Positions 31,670 through 41,949 of a stretch of 45,473 nucleotides of DNA are shown piece after piece; the first letter of the stretch is position 1; each line of letters opens with the position of its first letter. The stretch is from Annulohypoxylon bovei var. microspora (Eukaryota; Ascomycota; Sordariomycetes; Xylariales; Hypoxylaceae), in NCBI GenBank assembly GCA_022836615.1, contig MU405412.1, positions 1 through 45,473 on the forward strand. The letters are read 5' to 3'. A program made the translations under genes and the position numbers. Under the pieces are notes generated by a model. The model was not told the DNA's origin, did no database searches, and worked only from the letters and a program-made list of their open reading frames with translations.

Positions 31670-32821
31670 TTAGGAAATCTTGGTAACAACCAATTCCCCT
31701 TGTACACCACCCTCGAGCTCTAGGAACCCGCCCGTCTCTAATTTCTTTTTCCATTTGCCGCTCTCGTACCTCGCTAAGATCATGGTCATGCGAAGCAAGG
31801 TCCGATGACTCGAGCTGTGCTCGGCCGTCTCGGCATCGAGGGGAGTGAATGTCCATCTTCCAAATGCCCAGTTCAGTATATACCTGACCGGGCTACTAGA
31901 CGGCGTTGTCGGTGCCGGCGTCTCGTCTTCTCCGGAGCTCCGGACTGTTGACGATGTCGTTAATACCGACTTGATCCGGTACACCTCATCTTTGGGTGCG
32001 GCGTTAAGCAGGGACATCAGCTTCGTCGCGTTGGTGACGGCGCCTGAGTCCCCGGAGAGTGTGATTGAGAGGACTTCGACCTCACTTTGGTGGTCGTGGT
32101 TATGATCGTGGTTATGATCGTGGTCGTGATCGTGATTATGGCTGTCGTGGGAATGGCCGTCGCCGTTGCCGTTGCCGTTTATAGGTAACTCGTCAATCAA
32201 AGCCCTCGCCAGCCCACCATCGACACCAAATACGACATCCACGGGAACCCGCCCCCTGTCACTCTTCACCCAGGCGATGTCGACCTCAAGGTCTCCGACG
32301 CGGTCCAGACAGTCGTCGAACCTGCGCTCGTCGCAGCCCTCCCACTTGTTGAAGACAATCAGGTCCGTGTAGCGGGCCTGTATGCGCGCGGTGTAGCTCG
32401 TGTCCTCGTAACCCTGCCAGTTCTCGACGTCGATGACGCTCACAACCCCATCCAGCGCGTAGTGGCCGGTGTCGCGGGCCAGGCGGTTGACCTCGATGGC
32501 CAGGGTAGCCGGGAACGCGGACCCGGACGTCTCGACGACGATGCGGTCGGGGTTCACGCTCGCGCGCAGCTCCTCCAGGGCGGTGCTCAGCTGCCCGACG
32601 AGGTTGCAGCATATGCAGCCGTTAAGCAGCTCCTGGACGCCGGAGACGGCGCTCGACGACGCGAGCTGCGAGTCGATGGCGACGTCGCCGAACTCGTTCT
32701 TCAGCAGCGCGAGGCGGTACGACGGGTTCGCGGCGCGCAGCTGCGGGAGCAGGTTCAGGAGCAGCGTCGTCTTGCCCGAGCCCAGGAAGCCGGTTATGAT
32801 TGTTATGGGTATCGGGGCCAT
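31670..32821 (-). CDS. CobW/COG0523 metallochaperone GTPase, ZNG1-type (383 aa)
   Basis: Intronless. The G3E GTPase core shows GFLGSGKTT (Walker A, residues 11-19), LLKNEFGDVAID (switch region), the metal-binding GCICCN (C69, C71, C72), VETSGSAFP (Walker-B/G3 region, usually ETTGLA) and FNKWE as the NKxD-type specificity motif. A His/Asp/Asn-rich loop (about 219-245) follows the GTPase domain and probably binds metal. The C-terminal CobW_C domain contains the RYILNWAFGRWTFTPLD region. Eukaryotic ZNG1 relatives deliver zinc to methionine aminopeptidase, and others are unassigned, so the substrate is uncertain. The N-terminal half of the gene (32440-32820) is strikingly G+C-rich at third positions compared with the C-terminal half. 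Confidence 0.9.
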   Translation of the reverse strand: MAPIPITIITGFLGSGKTTLLLNLLPQLRAANPSYRLALLKNEFGDVAIDSQLASSSAVSGVQELLNGCICCNLVGQLSTALEELRASVNPDRIVVETSGSAFPATLAIEVNRLARDTGHYALDGVVSVIDVENWQGYEDTSYTARIQARYTDLIVFNKWEGCDERRFDDCLDRVGDLEVDIAWVKSDRGRVPVDVVFGVDGGLARALIDELPINGNGNGDGHSHDSHNHDHDHDHNHDHNHDHQSEVEVLSITLSGDSGAVTNATKLMSLLNAAPKDEVYRIKSVLTTSSTVRSSGEDETPAPTTPSSSPVRYILNWAFGRWTFTPLDAETAEHSSSHRTLLRMTMILARYESGKWKKKLETGGFLELEGGVQGELVVTKIS

Positions 32822-33246
32822 TCTTTTGTATGGTGTAAAGAGTGGTCGGAATCGCGGTTATGTAAGAAATGCTTGGATAAATAAATACCTCCTTAGAGCA
32901 TCGTGGGGCATGTAGGAGGGGTATGTGTATACGTCACTGTATATTTCAGTGCTGTTTAGGTAGTTATTAATAGTATAAAAGCCGCATCGGTAGCTTCGTA
33001 AAAGTGTGTATATAAGCTTACTTTGGTTAGGCTCAAACTGAAATAACTTGCAGTAGGTACGCCTCGCGATAGGTACCAAGGTGCTAAAAATTAAGTTTAA
33101 CGGTACAGTTGATCGTTCCTAGTTCTCATACGTGTATCTTCTATCGAAGCTATACATTCTTACTCCTTCTCCTTAAACATCTCATTTCTAGGACATAAGC
33201 TCTTTTCCAACTAATGGAATGTCACACCTAACCTCAGATATTGTTG
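32822..33246. other. Spacer, no gene seen
   Basis: 425 bp between two minus-strand genes: promoter of the CobW-type gene and 3' flank of the dehydrogenase. AT-rich, with no supported features. Confidence 0.6.
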
Positions 33247-34427
33247 CTAATACTCAAAAGTCTGCCCGACGAGTTCCTCACTCAGTTTCCATAGTTTCTC
33301 TGCGCCCTCTCGGTCTAAGGCGTGAGCTGCAATCGATTGATCAATTCCGCCTGCCGCAATGGCCACCCCATTCTTATCTAAAACGCTTGTTAATAAACTC
33401 AAAAATAGTCGAATGGAAGAAATAGGTCTTCATACTCGCCAGCTCCGGGTCGTAGGCGGCTTTGGTATAGCTTGCCACCGCTTTTGCGGGAGTCGTCCAC
33501 TTTATCGCCGGGTTAGGTTGGCCGTCCGGCAAAGACCAACCCCTTTGTATACTCTCTTCTTTCGTAACTAACCGGTTGATACCTGTTTGAATAGCTATCA
33601 CAAAGTTAATCGACGGTCATAACGTCAATGTCGCAAATATATCCGCATACTTACATCCTGGGTCGGCAGCTATGGTCCGAAGATTTGTCTTGCCAAGTTT
33701 CATGGCTAGGCCGAGCGTAAATAGAAGATTGCCCGATTTACTCGCTGCGTAGGCTATGAATGGTTCATATAACTTTCCACCATCGAAATTAACATCCTCA
33801 AAACGAACATTAGAGAACTGGTGTCCAAAAGATGTCACATTGACTACGCGAGGGCTGACACTAGCGAGCAGGGCTGGCATCAGGAGGTTGGTAAACAGGA
33901 AATGGCCAATATGATTGATGCCGAATGTCAATTCGACTCCCTCCGGCGTTGTGGTATATTCGGGTATCATGCAGGCAGCCGCATTGTTAATCAGGACGTC
34001 AATAGTTGGCGCCAGATTCAATATTTCGACGGCAGCGGAGCGAACCGATTGTTGGCTCGAAAGATCCATATTCACAGGTAGAATCTCGCAAGTTGATTTA
34101 GACGACAGTTTTATGTCTTTTATAACCTGCTTCATACTAGACTCGGATCTGGAGGCGAGAATGAGCCTCCTGGTCCCGTGCTGCGCGATACATCTAGCCG
34201 CCTCGGCGCCCAAACTCTGCGGCGAGCATCCGGTGATGACGACTTTATGTTATGCACACATTAGCATTGTATTTACATAGTTGTGAAGATGACTTACCGG
34301 TCTTGCCAGAAATATGCTCCTTGAATTTGTCCGCTGCTTCGTCTGATGTCATGTCATAGTCTGCATCGGTTACTGCCCCTCGGCCTGCCGCCGCATACCT
34401 TGGATCCCATTTTGCCCCTGAAGTCAT
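33247..34427 (-). CDS. Short-chain dehydrogenase/reductase (335 aa, 4 exons)
   Basis: Exons 34427-34298, 34242-33655, 33594-33436 and 33377-33247 join in frame. Introns are 55, 60 and 58 nt. The Rossmann nucleotide site is TVVITGCSPQSLGAEAAR; NNAA follows in VLINNAAACM; and the catalytic YAASK has Tyr208 and Lys212. DPGSIQTGINRLVTKEE and the C-terminal LDREGAEKLWKLSEELVGQ match the retinol-dehydrogenase/WW-oxidoreductase-like fungal SDR group. A reading that ignores the last intron stops early at 33374 and loses 43 residues of this conserved end. The substrate is unknown and no clustered biosynthetic genes are visible. An ACA-ATG context supports the ATG at 34427. Confidence 0.92.
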
Positions 34428-35138
34428 TGTCAAGTTGCCTATAGTATTGAGAGAGGTATTGTGGTTTTTATTTAGTTCGATTTGTTAGAGTAAAGTAGAC
34501 TAGACTACCTAAGTAGCTAAAGTAGTCTCTTCTTCTCGCTTTATACTACAATTTCGCAACTTATCCATACTAAACTCATAGTAGATTACGAGAAAGCCGT
34601 TAAAGTCCGTCAAGTCTATGTCAAGAAGTCGGTTCTCGATCTTCGGAGTTGCATTAAACTCCCCTCGTGTGAGAAAACACATTGATTTTCCAACTTGCAT
34701 GAATCTAGCTTCTAGCCTTCTTGACCCTATGTGTCAAGACAACGACAATCATCATGCCTATTTAGTATACAATCGGTATTTGAGTTGCGGAGCCGTATAC
34801 CTTAAGACCGTGATACCCGAATCATGCATCAGACGGTCGCCTCGGGAACCTGTATGACGTTAGCCTACCGTTAAGAGAAAGGGAGAGAGACTATAAGCTG
34901 GCGTCAGCATTGTCTCAACAGCTTGCGATTGTTGAATTCTGAGCTGATTTTAGAATAACACGACATGGCCATGATACGATTTCTATGCTACTACCTTCAA
35001 TTGAATTTTACTACGTTGAATAGGATGTGACAGGGGCGAGTTAAAAACGAGGAACTTCCTAAACAAAACGACATAGATTTGATTATCATGTTTATTGCTG
35101 AATATCTGTAAGCTAGTCTAAGCTGACTCCTCCACTCC
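34428..35138. other. Spacer, no gene seen
   Basis: 711 bp between two minus-strand genes. The short ORFs at 34509-34857 overlap each other on both strands and show no domain. No repeats of note. Confidence 0.55.
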
Positions 35139-37601
35139 CTACGCAGCCGTGCAGTTGGACAGCCCAGCTTGAAAGGTCTGGGAATTTTTAACATATATCG
35201 GCAAGTAGTCCCGCGTCGTGAAGTTTTCATCGATATAGTAAGAAACATCGCTAGAGCTGTAGTTAGAGCCAAGGATGGCAAGAATATCGTTCTCGATGCT
35301 GTGTGGTAGTGATTAGTCAACTATTACGCCCGAAGGTCTCTTATATAAGATAGGAGAAAACTAGAAAACTTACAAGTCGACAAAAACCACATCAACGACG
35401 TCAGGTGTGGCACTCTCGTCGAATCCAGCTTCACCCTGGAAGAAATCGGGAATATCATAATATTCGATCCCGGTATGTGCAGTGTCGTCGCCATCCGTGC
35501 CGAAATCATCCTTCGTCGTATAGCCGGGCGTCAAGTCGACTACCTGGCGTCTTGTAATGCTAGGGTGCTCATGGTGCTCATCGCGTCTAACCTCGGAAAA
35601 GTGAACAGGAGACGGGTCGACGCAGATATCGCGCTCGACGGGCATGACGCCAATGCTGCGCTTCTGGCTGGCACCTGCGTTGTTGAGCGACTGGAGCAAA
35701 GTACTAGCTAAGCTGTAGGGGACTTCTGGTATGTATAAGAAATGGTCGAGAAATGGCGAGACGATGAATTGGTCGTCATAGGTGAAAGGTCCTTTATACA
35801 TGTCGAATCGGACGCTTCCCGTGTTGGCGATGATGTAGCGTGGTGTATCTTTACGTGATTCGCTGATGACGGCCTCAGATAGCGCCTCCGACAGCAGAGG
35901 GAAGATATTACCGGTATCGTTAAACGGAACACAAGTCATGCAGTAATCCTATATCGTATTCGTGAGTTCCTAGAAGCAGACAGGGGGAAATGAGTTGCTC
36001 ACCTGTGGTGCGCACCCGTACACGTCGGTGAGATTAAGCTGCTTTCTGTATTTCGTAATCTCGGCCGTAACAGCTAGGCCATTGTTATAATCGAAGCTCT
36101 TGTCGTACCAAGTCGCAGCGTGGTACGTAAATGTGCGACGGTTCCAGTCGAGATAGCGGCGTGAGTACACGAACGGTGACGTGGAATTCTGCGTTGCTTT
36201 ACGAGTTGGGTTAGGAACGCCAGCAGGACCGGGAACGATGCCGCGGTAGCCGCTATTCTTCTTACTAAACCCGGACATTGAGAGCCAGCCGAGGGTTTCG
36301 CAATAACGACCTACGATGATATTAGAGCTAGACTCGGAAACGAGCCAATGTGTTTACTTACCTGACTCCATTGCCGTGCTACTAGAGTCAATAACGGCAA
36401 AGTCTCGTATATGAGTATGTCCGCCTACATCGAAATTAGTTGACCTGTCCCCTTAATTATATATGGGAGAGAAACGAACCCATGAATTGGATAGGGGTAT
36501 TTGGATGTACCGCACGAATGGCATCGAAGACAACAGGAAACGTGCTGATGGTATCACTCGGACGCGCAGGGTTGTGACCCAGAACGATAAAAACATCTAC
36601 GGGCTCCGGGGAATGAAGAAGATCTAAGAACCATTGCTGCGTGACCATGGTCTTCGCGGGTGTGACTCTGCTGACGTTCGTGTTGCCTGTCAGATGTCAA
36701 TAAAATGTTAGGCGACAACTAGGGGGTTCTTAAGGACATCTCCTAACCAGTGAAATCAAATAGCACGCCAAAGGCCATGACTCTGAGGCCGTGCTGAGTG
36801 GTGAAATATCGGTGTGTCTTGCCGATATACTGCCACTCGCTTGTCTCCGGGTTGAGTATTTGAACGTTAGATGTGAGATATTTATCACCCCAGTAGGTCG
36901 AGATATTGTACATGGCCTGGTAGGCTACGGTGGCAAGATACAATTCGTGATTGCCAATAGTGAGCAAGTCGTAATCGACCTTGTCGAAGACTTTCATCGA
37001 AATCTCACCATCCGGTGTTGTGGCATCACTCAACCCAGCTCCATCGTGAAGGTCACCTAGATAATGGAATATGAGCTTCAATCACTCCAGGTAGATTATA
37101 AGACATTATGATGAACTAACCAGTGTCCACTAGAAGAATGTCTACGCCCATGTTACCGGCCTGATGCTTGAAGTGAGTAGAGAAGGTGACAAAGTCGCCC
37201 CAATCGGCGCCATAGTTTCCTTGCTTCAAATGACCTTCTAGCCACCCGTGGGTGTCGGTCTTGTATTTTGACTATCAGCATACGGTCTCATGAAGATGTC
37301 AACATTCACTCACGGTATGCAAGAAATTCAATTGGCCCCACTGCAGCACTTGAAGTTAGCATTATTATTCCTAATTCGACGATATAGCTACTAAGGTTAG
37401 AAGTGTATATATATATCAACTCACTTCTAGAGCTCTCGTGGGTCCATAGGTAGCGTTAATTGCATCTGGCTGCATGCGCTTAACGTGACGGACATGCTCG
37501 ACGTGATCTACCGGACCGAAGCAACCAGAGCAGGCCACGGAACCGCGGGTGAGCAGGAACAGGCCTAGCCCTAGCGCCGGGGTGGGATTGGTGAGGCGCA
37601 T
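35139..37601 (-). CDS. Secreted metallophosphatase / 5'-nucleotidase-like protein (654 aa, 9 exons)
   Basis: Exons 37601-37425, 37340-37314, 37259-37121, 37056-36748, 36686-36480, 36424-36362, 36310-36003, 35948-35374 and 35298-35139 join in frame with eight introns of 51-84 nt. The second exon has only 27 bases. A signal peptide covers residues about 1-23 (ALGLGLFLLTRGSVA). The calcineurin-like metal site is complete: FLHTTDTHGW (DxH), VDTGDLHDG (GD), LTIGNHEL (GNHE), VLGHNP (H) and MGGHTHIRD (GHTH). A 5'-nucleotidase-type C-terminal domain follows (IIANTGSVRFDMYKGPFTYDD). Several N-x-S/T sites suggest glycosylation. There is no clear GPI tail. Likely a secreted or vacuolar nucleotidase or phosphodiesterase scavenging phosphate; substrate unknown. 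The ATG at 37601 is chosen over an upstream in-frame one at 37733 because it starts the signal peptide. Confidence 0.92.
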
Positions 37602-38245
37602 CTTGTCTTTTCTCGATAGACCAATGATCGACTCTTGCTTGCCAAGAAAGCAGACAAGCAGCAGATCTCGAGAATATTGGACAGGACCTGCGGATTTAAA
37701 TATTATCTCGCAGCGCTGCACTACGGCATTCACCGAGATTATGAACGCTCCTAATCGCTACCTAAGCAGTGAGAGAGCCAGGATATCGCACGTGGTAAAG
37801 ATCGCCTTCCTAATAGAGTAAGTACGTGTAGATGGAGGCGACAGGCCATCAGCGATTGCGCGAAAGTACAATACAATACATCATATTACTTACATTAAGT
37901 CGTACATAGGTAACTCTATAGATAGGTAGGTAGTTTATATGTTATCCATGAATGTGTACTTGTGTATCTTCAACTACCTAGCTAGGTATGTATAATCTAT
38001 CTCCTATTTGGGTATGTAGGTGTAGGTGTAGGTGTAGGTGTAGGTAAATGTATATAAATCATCAATCTATTACTACCCTACCCCCGTCGGGAATCGCAGG
38101 ATCGCAAAAGACATGCTGACCTGCATTAGGGTATATCTAACTCCAAGTTACTCGTTACGGGTAACGCAATGCCGCAGCTCGTCTGCAAAAGCAATAATAG
38201 TTACGTATAACTAAAGCATATCCGCGCCACTAGCTCTTTTCTCAT
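37602..38245. other. Spacer, no gene seen
   Basis: Promoter of the phosphatase gene and 3' flank of the 147-aa gene. It contains ACCTAGCTAGGTA/GGTAGGTAG motifs at 37905-37990 and a TGTAGG hexamer array. Confidence 0.6.
38015..38044. repeat. TGTAGG hexamer tandem repeat (5 copies)
   Basis: Five perfect TGTAGG units. It resembles, but is not, a telomere repeat (TTAGGG), and it lies inside an ordinary spacer. Confidence 0.95.
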
Positions 38246-38689
38246 TTACAACTCGATCTCTTTAACGCTCTTCCTAGTCGCATCTTCCATATCCGATCGG
38301 GGCGTCGTTGGACGCGTCGTCTCTCCGTCTTCTGCGATTGACACCACCCCCATCTGACCGACATCTCTCGGGCATAGTTTGCCCCGGATCCTGTAAGATT
38401 TCGCCGAGTATGCGCTGCTCGAGTTATCCTCGAGGTAGAATGCTAATCTCTCTGGTTTTTGGTTCGGCGAAAGCCACCTGTTGATGTCGTTCTCTAGGAA
38501 CCTGAGCACATCAATGGCTTGACTCTTGTGTATGACCCCATCTATGAATATCGACACCATAGTCCATTGTTGCGCATCGTCGCACGCCGTGCGGCCATTG
38601 AAGTTGTAGGTGCCGATGCCAAATGCGACGAAGCTCCGGTCCTTTCTCGAGATATGCTCCTCCAGGAGGTCGTTCAAGTTCTGATACAT
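38246..38689 (-). CDS. Unrecognised small protein (147 aa)
   Basis: A single exon. The first ATG of the frame is at 38689; codons upstream are in frame but lack another ATG. The N-terminal 100 residues look like a folded alpha/beta domain (SFVAFGIGTYNFNGRTACDD, VSIFIDGVIHKSQAIDVLRF, RWLSPNQKPERLAFYLED), and the last 45 are polar and charged. No signal peptide or membrane segment. No family recognised. The coherent composition and helix pattern support a real gene, but there is no independent proof. Confidence 0.6.
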   Translation of the reverse strand: MYQNLNDLLEEHISRKDRSFVAFGIGTYNFNGRTACDDAQQWTMVSIFIDGVIHKSQAIDVLRFLENDINRWLSPNQKPERLAFYLEDNSSSAYSAKSYRIRGKLCPRDVGQMGVVSIAEDGETTRPTTPRSDMEDATRKSVKEIEL

Positions 38690-39426
38690 TTGTTCTTTTC
38701 TATCCTTCAACTTGTCTCAAAGTCGTATAGTTTATGACCGTTCATGATATTTGGTAATTCAGGCGTGAGAAGGCAGGTATCCGGTTGGTGGTATTATAGA
38801 ATATGGAAAGCATAATGTTCGTTTGAAGTATTACTCGAGTAAGAATACACTCGGAGAATAACTAGATTCTTTGTTTCAACTCTCGAAAATCACGATATGA
38901 TTCAGTAACCAACATGTCTAGAGACAAAGGGAAAACTTGAACGATGACTGGACAAACAGAATTTAGGATTTAACATGTAAACAGATGTGAAAGATAGGAC
39001 AAAGTGAGAAAAGTGCTAGGCTACAATGCTTGTTCCCGTCATTGTGCCACTTTTTCCTGTCATCGAACAGGGTGAGACAAGAAATCGCTTCACTTTTCCG
39101 CCTTTGGAGACTTATTTAGTCCACTTTTTAAACTGTATCATGGGCTGAGACGTAGCAAAAGCCATCGCATATAGAAGAGTGATAAATGTTTGAGCTTGAT
39201 AAATATAGCATGATTGCGCAACAGCAGACAATAATTAACACAATAGATCCAGATGTAACCCCCCGAGCCCCGATACTTCCATGACCAAACCAAAGGAAAT
39301 AGATAGTGGAAAAAGAAAACAGGAGTCATAAACGATATCCAAGAAATAGGAATTAGCGGATCGACCCAACCCCTATGCACCAGAAACCGAGAATCCCTAA
39401 TCCTAAACCATCAATGCAATCATTAC
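38690..39426. other. Spacer, no gene seen
   Basis: About 0.74 kb: promoter of the 147-aa gene and 3' untranslated region of the GPI-like gene. AT-rich, without supported ORFs (39138-39380 encodes only an aromatic-rich chance frame). Confidence 0.6.
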
Positions 39427-40290
39427 TTATAGAATTAGGAAGTGGCCGGCCACGAAAACGAGACCGGAGAACACAGCAAACGCGTTCTTGAAGGAAGAAG
39501 CACCAGCAGTCACGACGGCGGGCATGCTGCTAGTAGTGCCGTTGGAAGCCATTCCGCTGCCGTTGCATCGTCCGTTCGAGCCGTTGCAGCCGGAGGAAAC
39601 GCACGAGGGACCAGTGCAACCGGAGCTGGGGCTAGAGCCAGTCCCAGGGGCGGAGCCGGAGCCACCGTTTCCTGTTGCGGGGCTAGAGCCTGAGCCGGAG
39701 GAACCGCATGAAGCACCAGTGCAACCAGAGCCTGATCCCATACCGCCGCTAGGTCCTGAACCAGCACCCGGGTTTGAGCCAGAGCCGGAGCATCCATGGC
39801 CGGAGCATGCGCCTACCATGGTGGTAGTAGGGACGGCAGTGTGGACGGTGCGGGTGCTCGTGGCTGGGGCACTGGTTGGGTAGGCAGTGATGGTAGCAGT
39901 AACACCGTTGCCGGTAATGCTGACGGTGGGCATCCAGGTGCCGGTAGGTTGAGCGCCGGGGCAAGTGATTTCGATCTCGGTGGCAGGCTTGCAGGCGTGG
40001 CAGGCGACGGTGGTGACGACGAATCCAGGAGGCATGGTGGGAGTGACGTAGTCGGTGGGTTTACCGACACAAGTCTCGGTGATGGTGTAAGTGGCCATCC
40101 ACTGGCTAGTCTCGCATGCTGCCGGCAGAATGGTCTCATAGACAGTGGTATAATGAGGCTCTTTCACCGGGTAAAGGGTAGTGTGTAGAGATGGGTATGC
40201 CGTGTGTACCGGGGCCACAGTGTGGTACAGAGAAGCCGTGTGGTAGGCGGAGACCCCGGTGTGTGCGGTTGCGTTGCTGAAGAAAGGCAT
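39427..40290 (-). CDS. Ser/Gly/Cys-rich protein with GPI-like C terminus (287 aa)
   Basis: A single exon. Residues 1-50 are rich in His, Tyr, Thr and Ala (TGVSAYHTASLYHTVAPVHT). Residues about 50-130 contain a Cys-bearing Thr-rich domain (TTVYETILPAACETSQWM, TYTITETCVGKPTDYVTP, VVTTVACHACKPATEIEITC). Residues 160-250 are Gly/Ser repeats with recurrent CSGHGCSGSG, GCTGASC and GCTGPSC modules. The last 20 residues are hydrophobic (FAVFSGLVFVAGHFLIL) after a small-residue stretch, as in GPI-attachment signals. No N-terminal signal peptide is present at this start, which is odd for a GPI protein; an upstream coding exon may be missing. Probably a cell-surface or cell-wall protein, by composition only. 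Confidence 0.75.
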   Translation of the reverse strand: MPFFSNATAHTGVSAYHTASLYHTVAPVHTAYPSLHTTLYPVKEPHYTTVYETILPAACETSQWMATYTITETCVGKPTDYVTPTMPPGFVVTTVACHACKPATEIEITCPGAQPTGTWMPTVSITGNGVTATITAYPTSAPATSTRTVHTAVPTTTMVGACSGHGCSGSGSNPGAGSGPSGGMGSGSGCTGASCGSSGSGSSPATGNGGSGSAPGTGSSPSSGCTGPSCVSSGCNGSNGRCNGSGMASNGTTSSMPAVVTAGASSFKNAFAVFSGLVFVAGHFLIL

Positions 40291-41505
40291 CTTGATAGAA
40301 GTGTTTTAGTTGGTTTTTATGATATGTTATAATATGATCGGTGTCGATTAAGACTTGACCGTGAGTAAACGAGTGTATGGTATAAAATGAGTGTGGTAAT
40401 GAGTGGTGGTAATGAATGTGGTAGCCAAAAGGGCTATGAACGAATGACTGTGCTAGTTGAGGGTGAACTGTAAAAGATTGACTGATGATGCTGTTGTAGG
40501 AAATGTGATGGAAGCAGTCAGAAGCCCATGACATTTATAATGAATACGGAAGACTGCTTCTCCCACGTAAACGCGTTAAAACAACATAGCAGCATACTTT
40601 GATATTGTGTTGTGGTTCCATTCCCACCATCGTTGCCGGGGACCCCCGCAGCAAAAGAATGGCTTCGAATTACGAGGCATTCCTCCTCTGCGCCAACGCA
40701 AAGCTCATTAAATTGCAAAATATCGAGTCGAGTACGATGGCGCCTGATAGAAAGCACGTTCGATCTGCGACTGTTTAAGACACTCAGCGTAGCTAAGACC
40801 TGCCATGCTCACTAAGATGTATTATAAACATAGAACCGCGTCCCAAGACAGCAGGACTAATAATATCATGGTTTACGCGTGTTCAACTAGCTTACCTAGG
40901 TAAATACTCTTCTTCTTGTCTGGCACGCACGTTCGGAATGCTGCACTCAAATCAATATGATGATGGTTTACATTTCGCGCATCTTCGCAATGGTATGTTT
41001 CCTCGTTTTTTCGACATCTTCCGCACACAGTCCGAGGACGTTCGGGAGACTTCCTAATAAGGAGTTTTGCTCTCCAGAGTAATTCTCATAATGAGAATGG
41101 CAACACATCACTGTAAAAATTCGAGGTGATGGTCGTGGCTGCTCTGTGAATACTTTTTGATCTGAGGAAAAAAAGAAAGGAAAAGAGAAAATTTTACATT
41201 GCAGTTCTGAGTATTTATCCAAGCTCGGGCTTGGTGGGGCGCATTCGCTAGAGCAATCCATTACGTAATTTTTAAGCATCAATGATGTTTTTCATCACCT
41301 CATAGATGCATATATACCCTAATAAGAGACATATGTCGATAAAAAATAAGCTTTTCTTATCTTTCTTTTTTCTCTCCACCTTTAGATACAAAAACCTCAA
41401 TACATACATATAGTGGGGTCATCTTGTGCTTATCGGAACTTCGTACGGACTAAGACCGACCAGGAATCTCGTCTCCTTCCAAAGTACACAAACAAATTCA
41501 ACAAG
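40291..41505. other. Divergent spacer, GPI-like gene / FAM32A-like gene
   Basis: About 1.2 kb. ORFs at 40136-40534, 40518-40815 and 40968-41282 are low-quality. A TTACCTAGGTAA palindrome lies near 40893-40904. CT/T-rich leader sequence (41345-41395) precedes the FAM32A-like gene. Confidence 0.6.
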
Positions 41506-41949
41506 ATGCCAGCAGACGACTACGCGCCAGTAGGTGGGGGTGGCGCCCTCAAGTTGAAAGGTGGAAAGGTGCAGAAGAATAAGAAGAAAAAGAAGAGCAA
41601 GGCAAATGTCGGTCATTCGCTCGCCGCGGTAGATGATTCTACTCCTAAGGAAGCCGAGAAGACACGGCAAGACGACGGACGTGATGAGGATATAGTCGAG
41701 CAGAAAACCGAGGCCGAACGTCGCCATGAGGAAGCAAACAAGAAGAAGGTTCGTGTTATTCATCATCAAAATAACGGATGATGAGTTGATGCTAACATTG
41801 GCTTCCCCAAACAGATGTTAAAGATGCTCGAGGATCCAAAGGTGGCATCCGAGTTCCGCAAGACCCATAAGGAGAGGGTTGAGGGCCTCAACACTTACCT
41901 CTCCAAATTGAGCGAACATCACGACATGCCCAAGATTGGCCCTGGATAG
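41506..41949 (+). CDS. FAM32A-family (DUF1754) nuclear protein (125 aa, 2 exons)
   Basis: Exons 41506-41748 and 41815-41949 join in frame across a 66-nt intron with donor GTTCGT and branch GCTAAC. The protein begins MPADDYAPVGGGGALKLKGG, then a Lys run (KKKKKKSK), a charged middle (RQDDGRDEDIVEQKTEAERR) and the conserved end EFRKTHKERVEGLNTYLSKL...HDMPKIGPG. These are the hallmarks of FAM32A proteins, small basic nuclear factors; human FAM32A contacts the spliceosome catalytic centre at the second step. An in-frame ATG at 41413 would add 31 poorly conserved residues; I prefer 41506 because the family starts close to the GGGxLKLKG motif. Confidence 0.9.

Noticed and set aside
32286..32915. Long Arg/Ala-rich ORFs opposite and beside the CobW-type gene
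   Set aside because: Extreme G+C content removes stop codons in all frames; only the 383-aa frame has conserved motifs.
33247..37601. Biosynthetic gene cluster (dehydrogenase plus phosphatase)
   Set aside because: No polyketide synthase, peptide synthetase, terpene cyclase, P450, transporter or pathway regulator is present nearby.
38015..38044. TGTAGG array as an interstitial telomere
   Set aside because: The unit is not TTAGGG, has only five copies, and lies within normal gene-bearing DNA.
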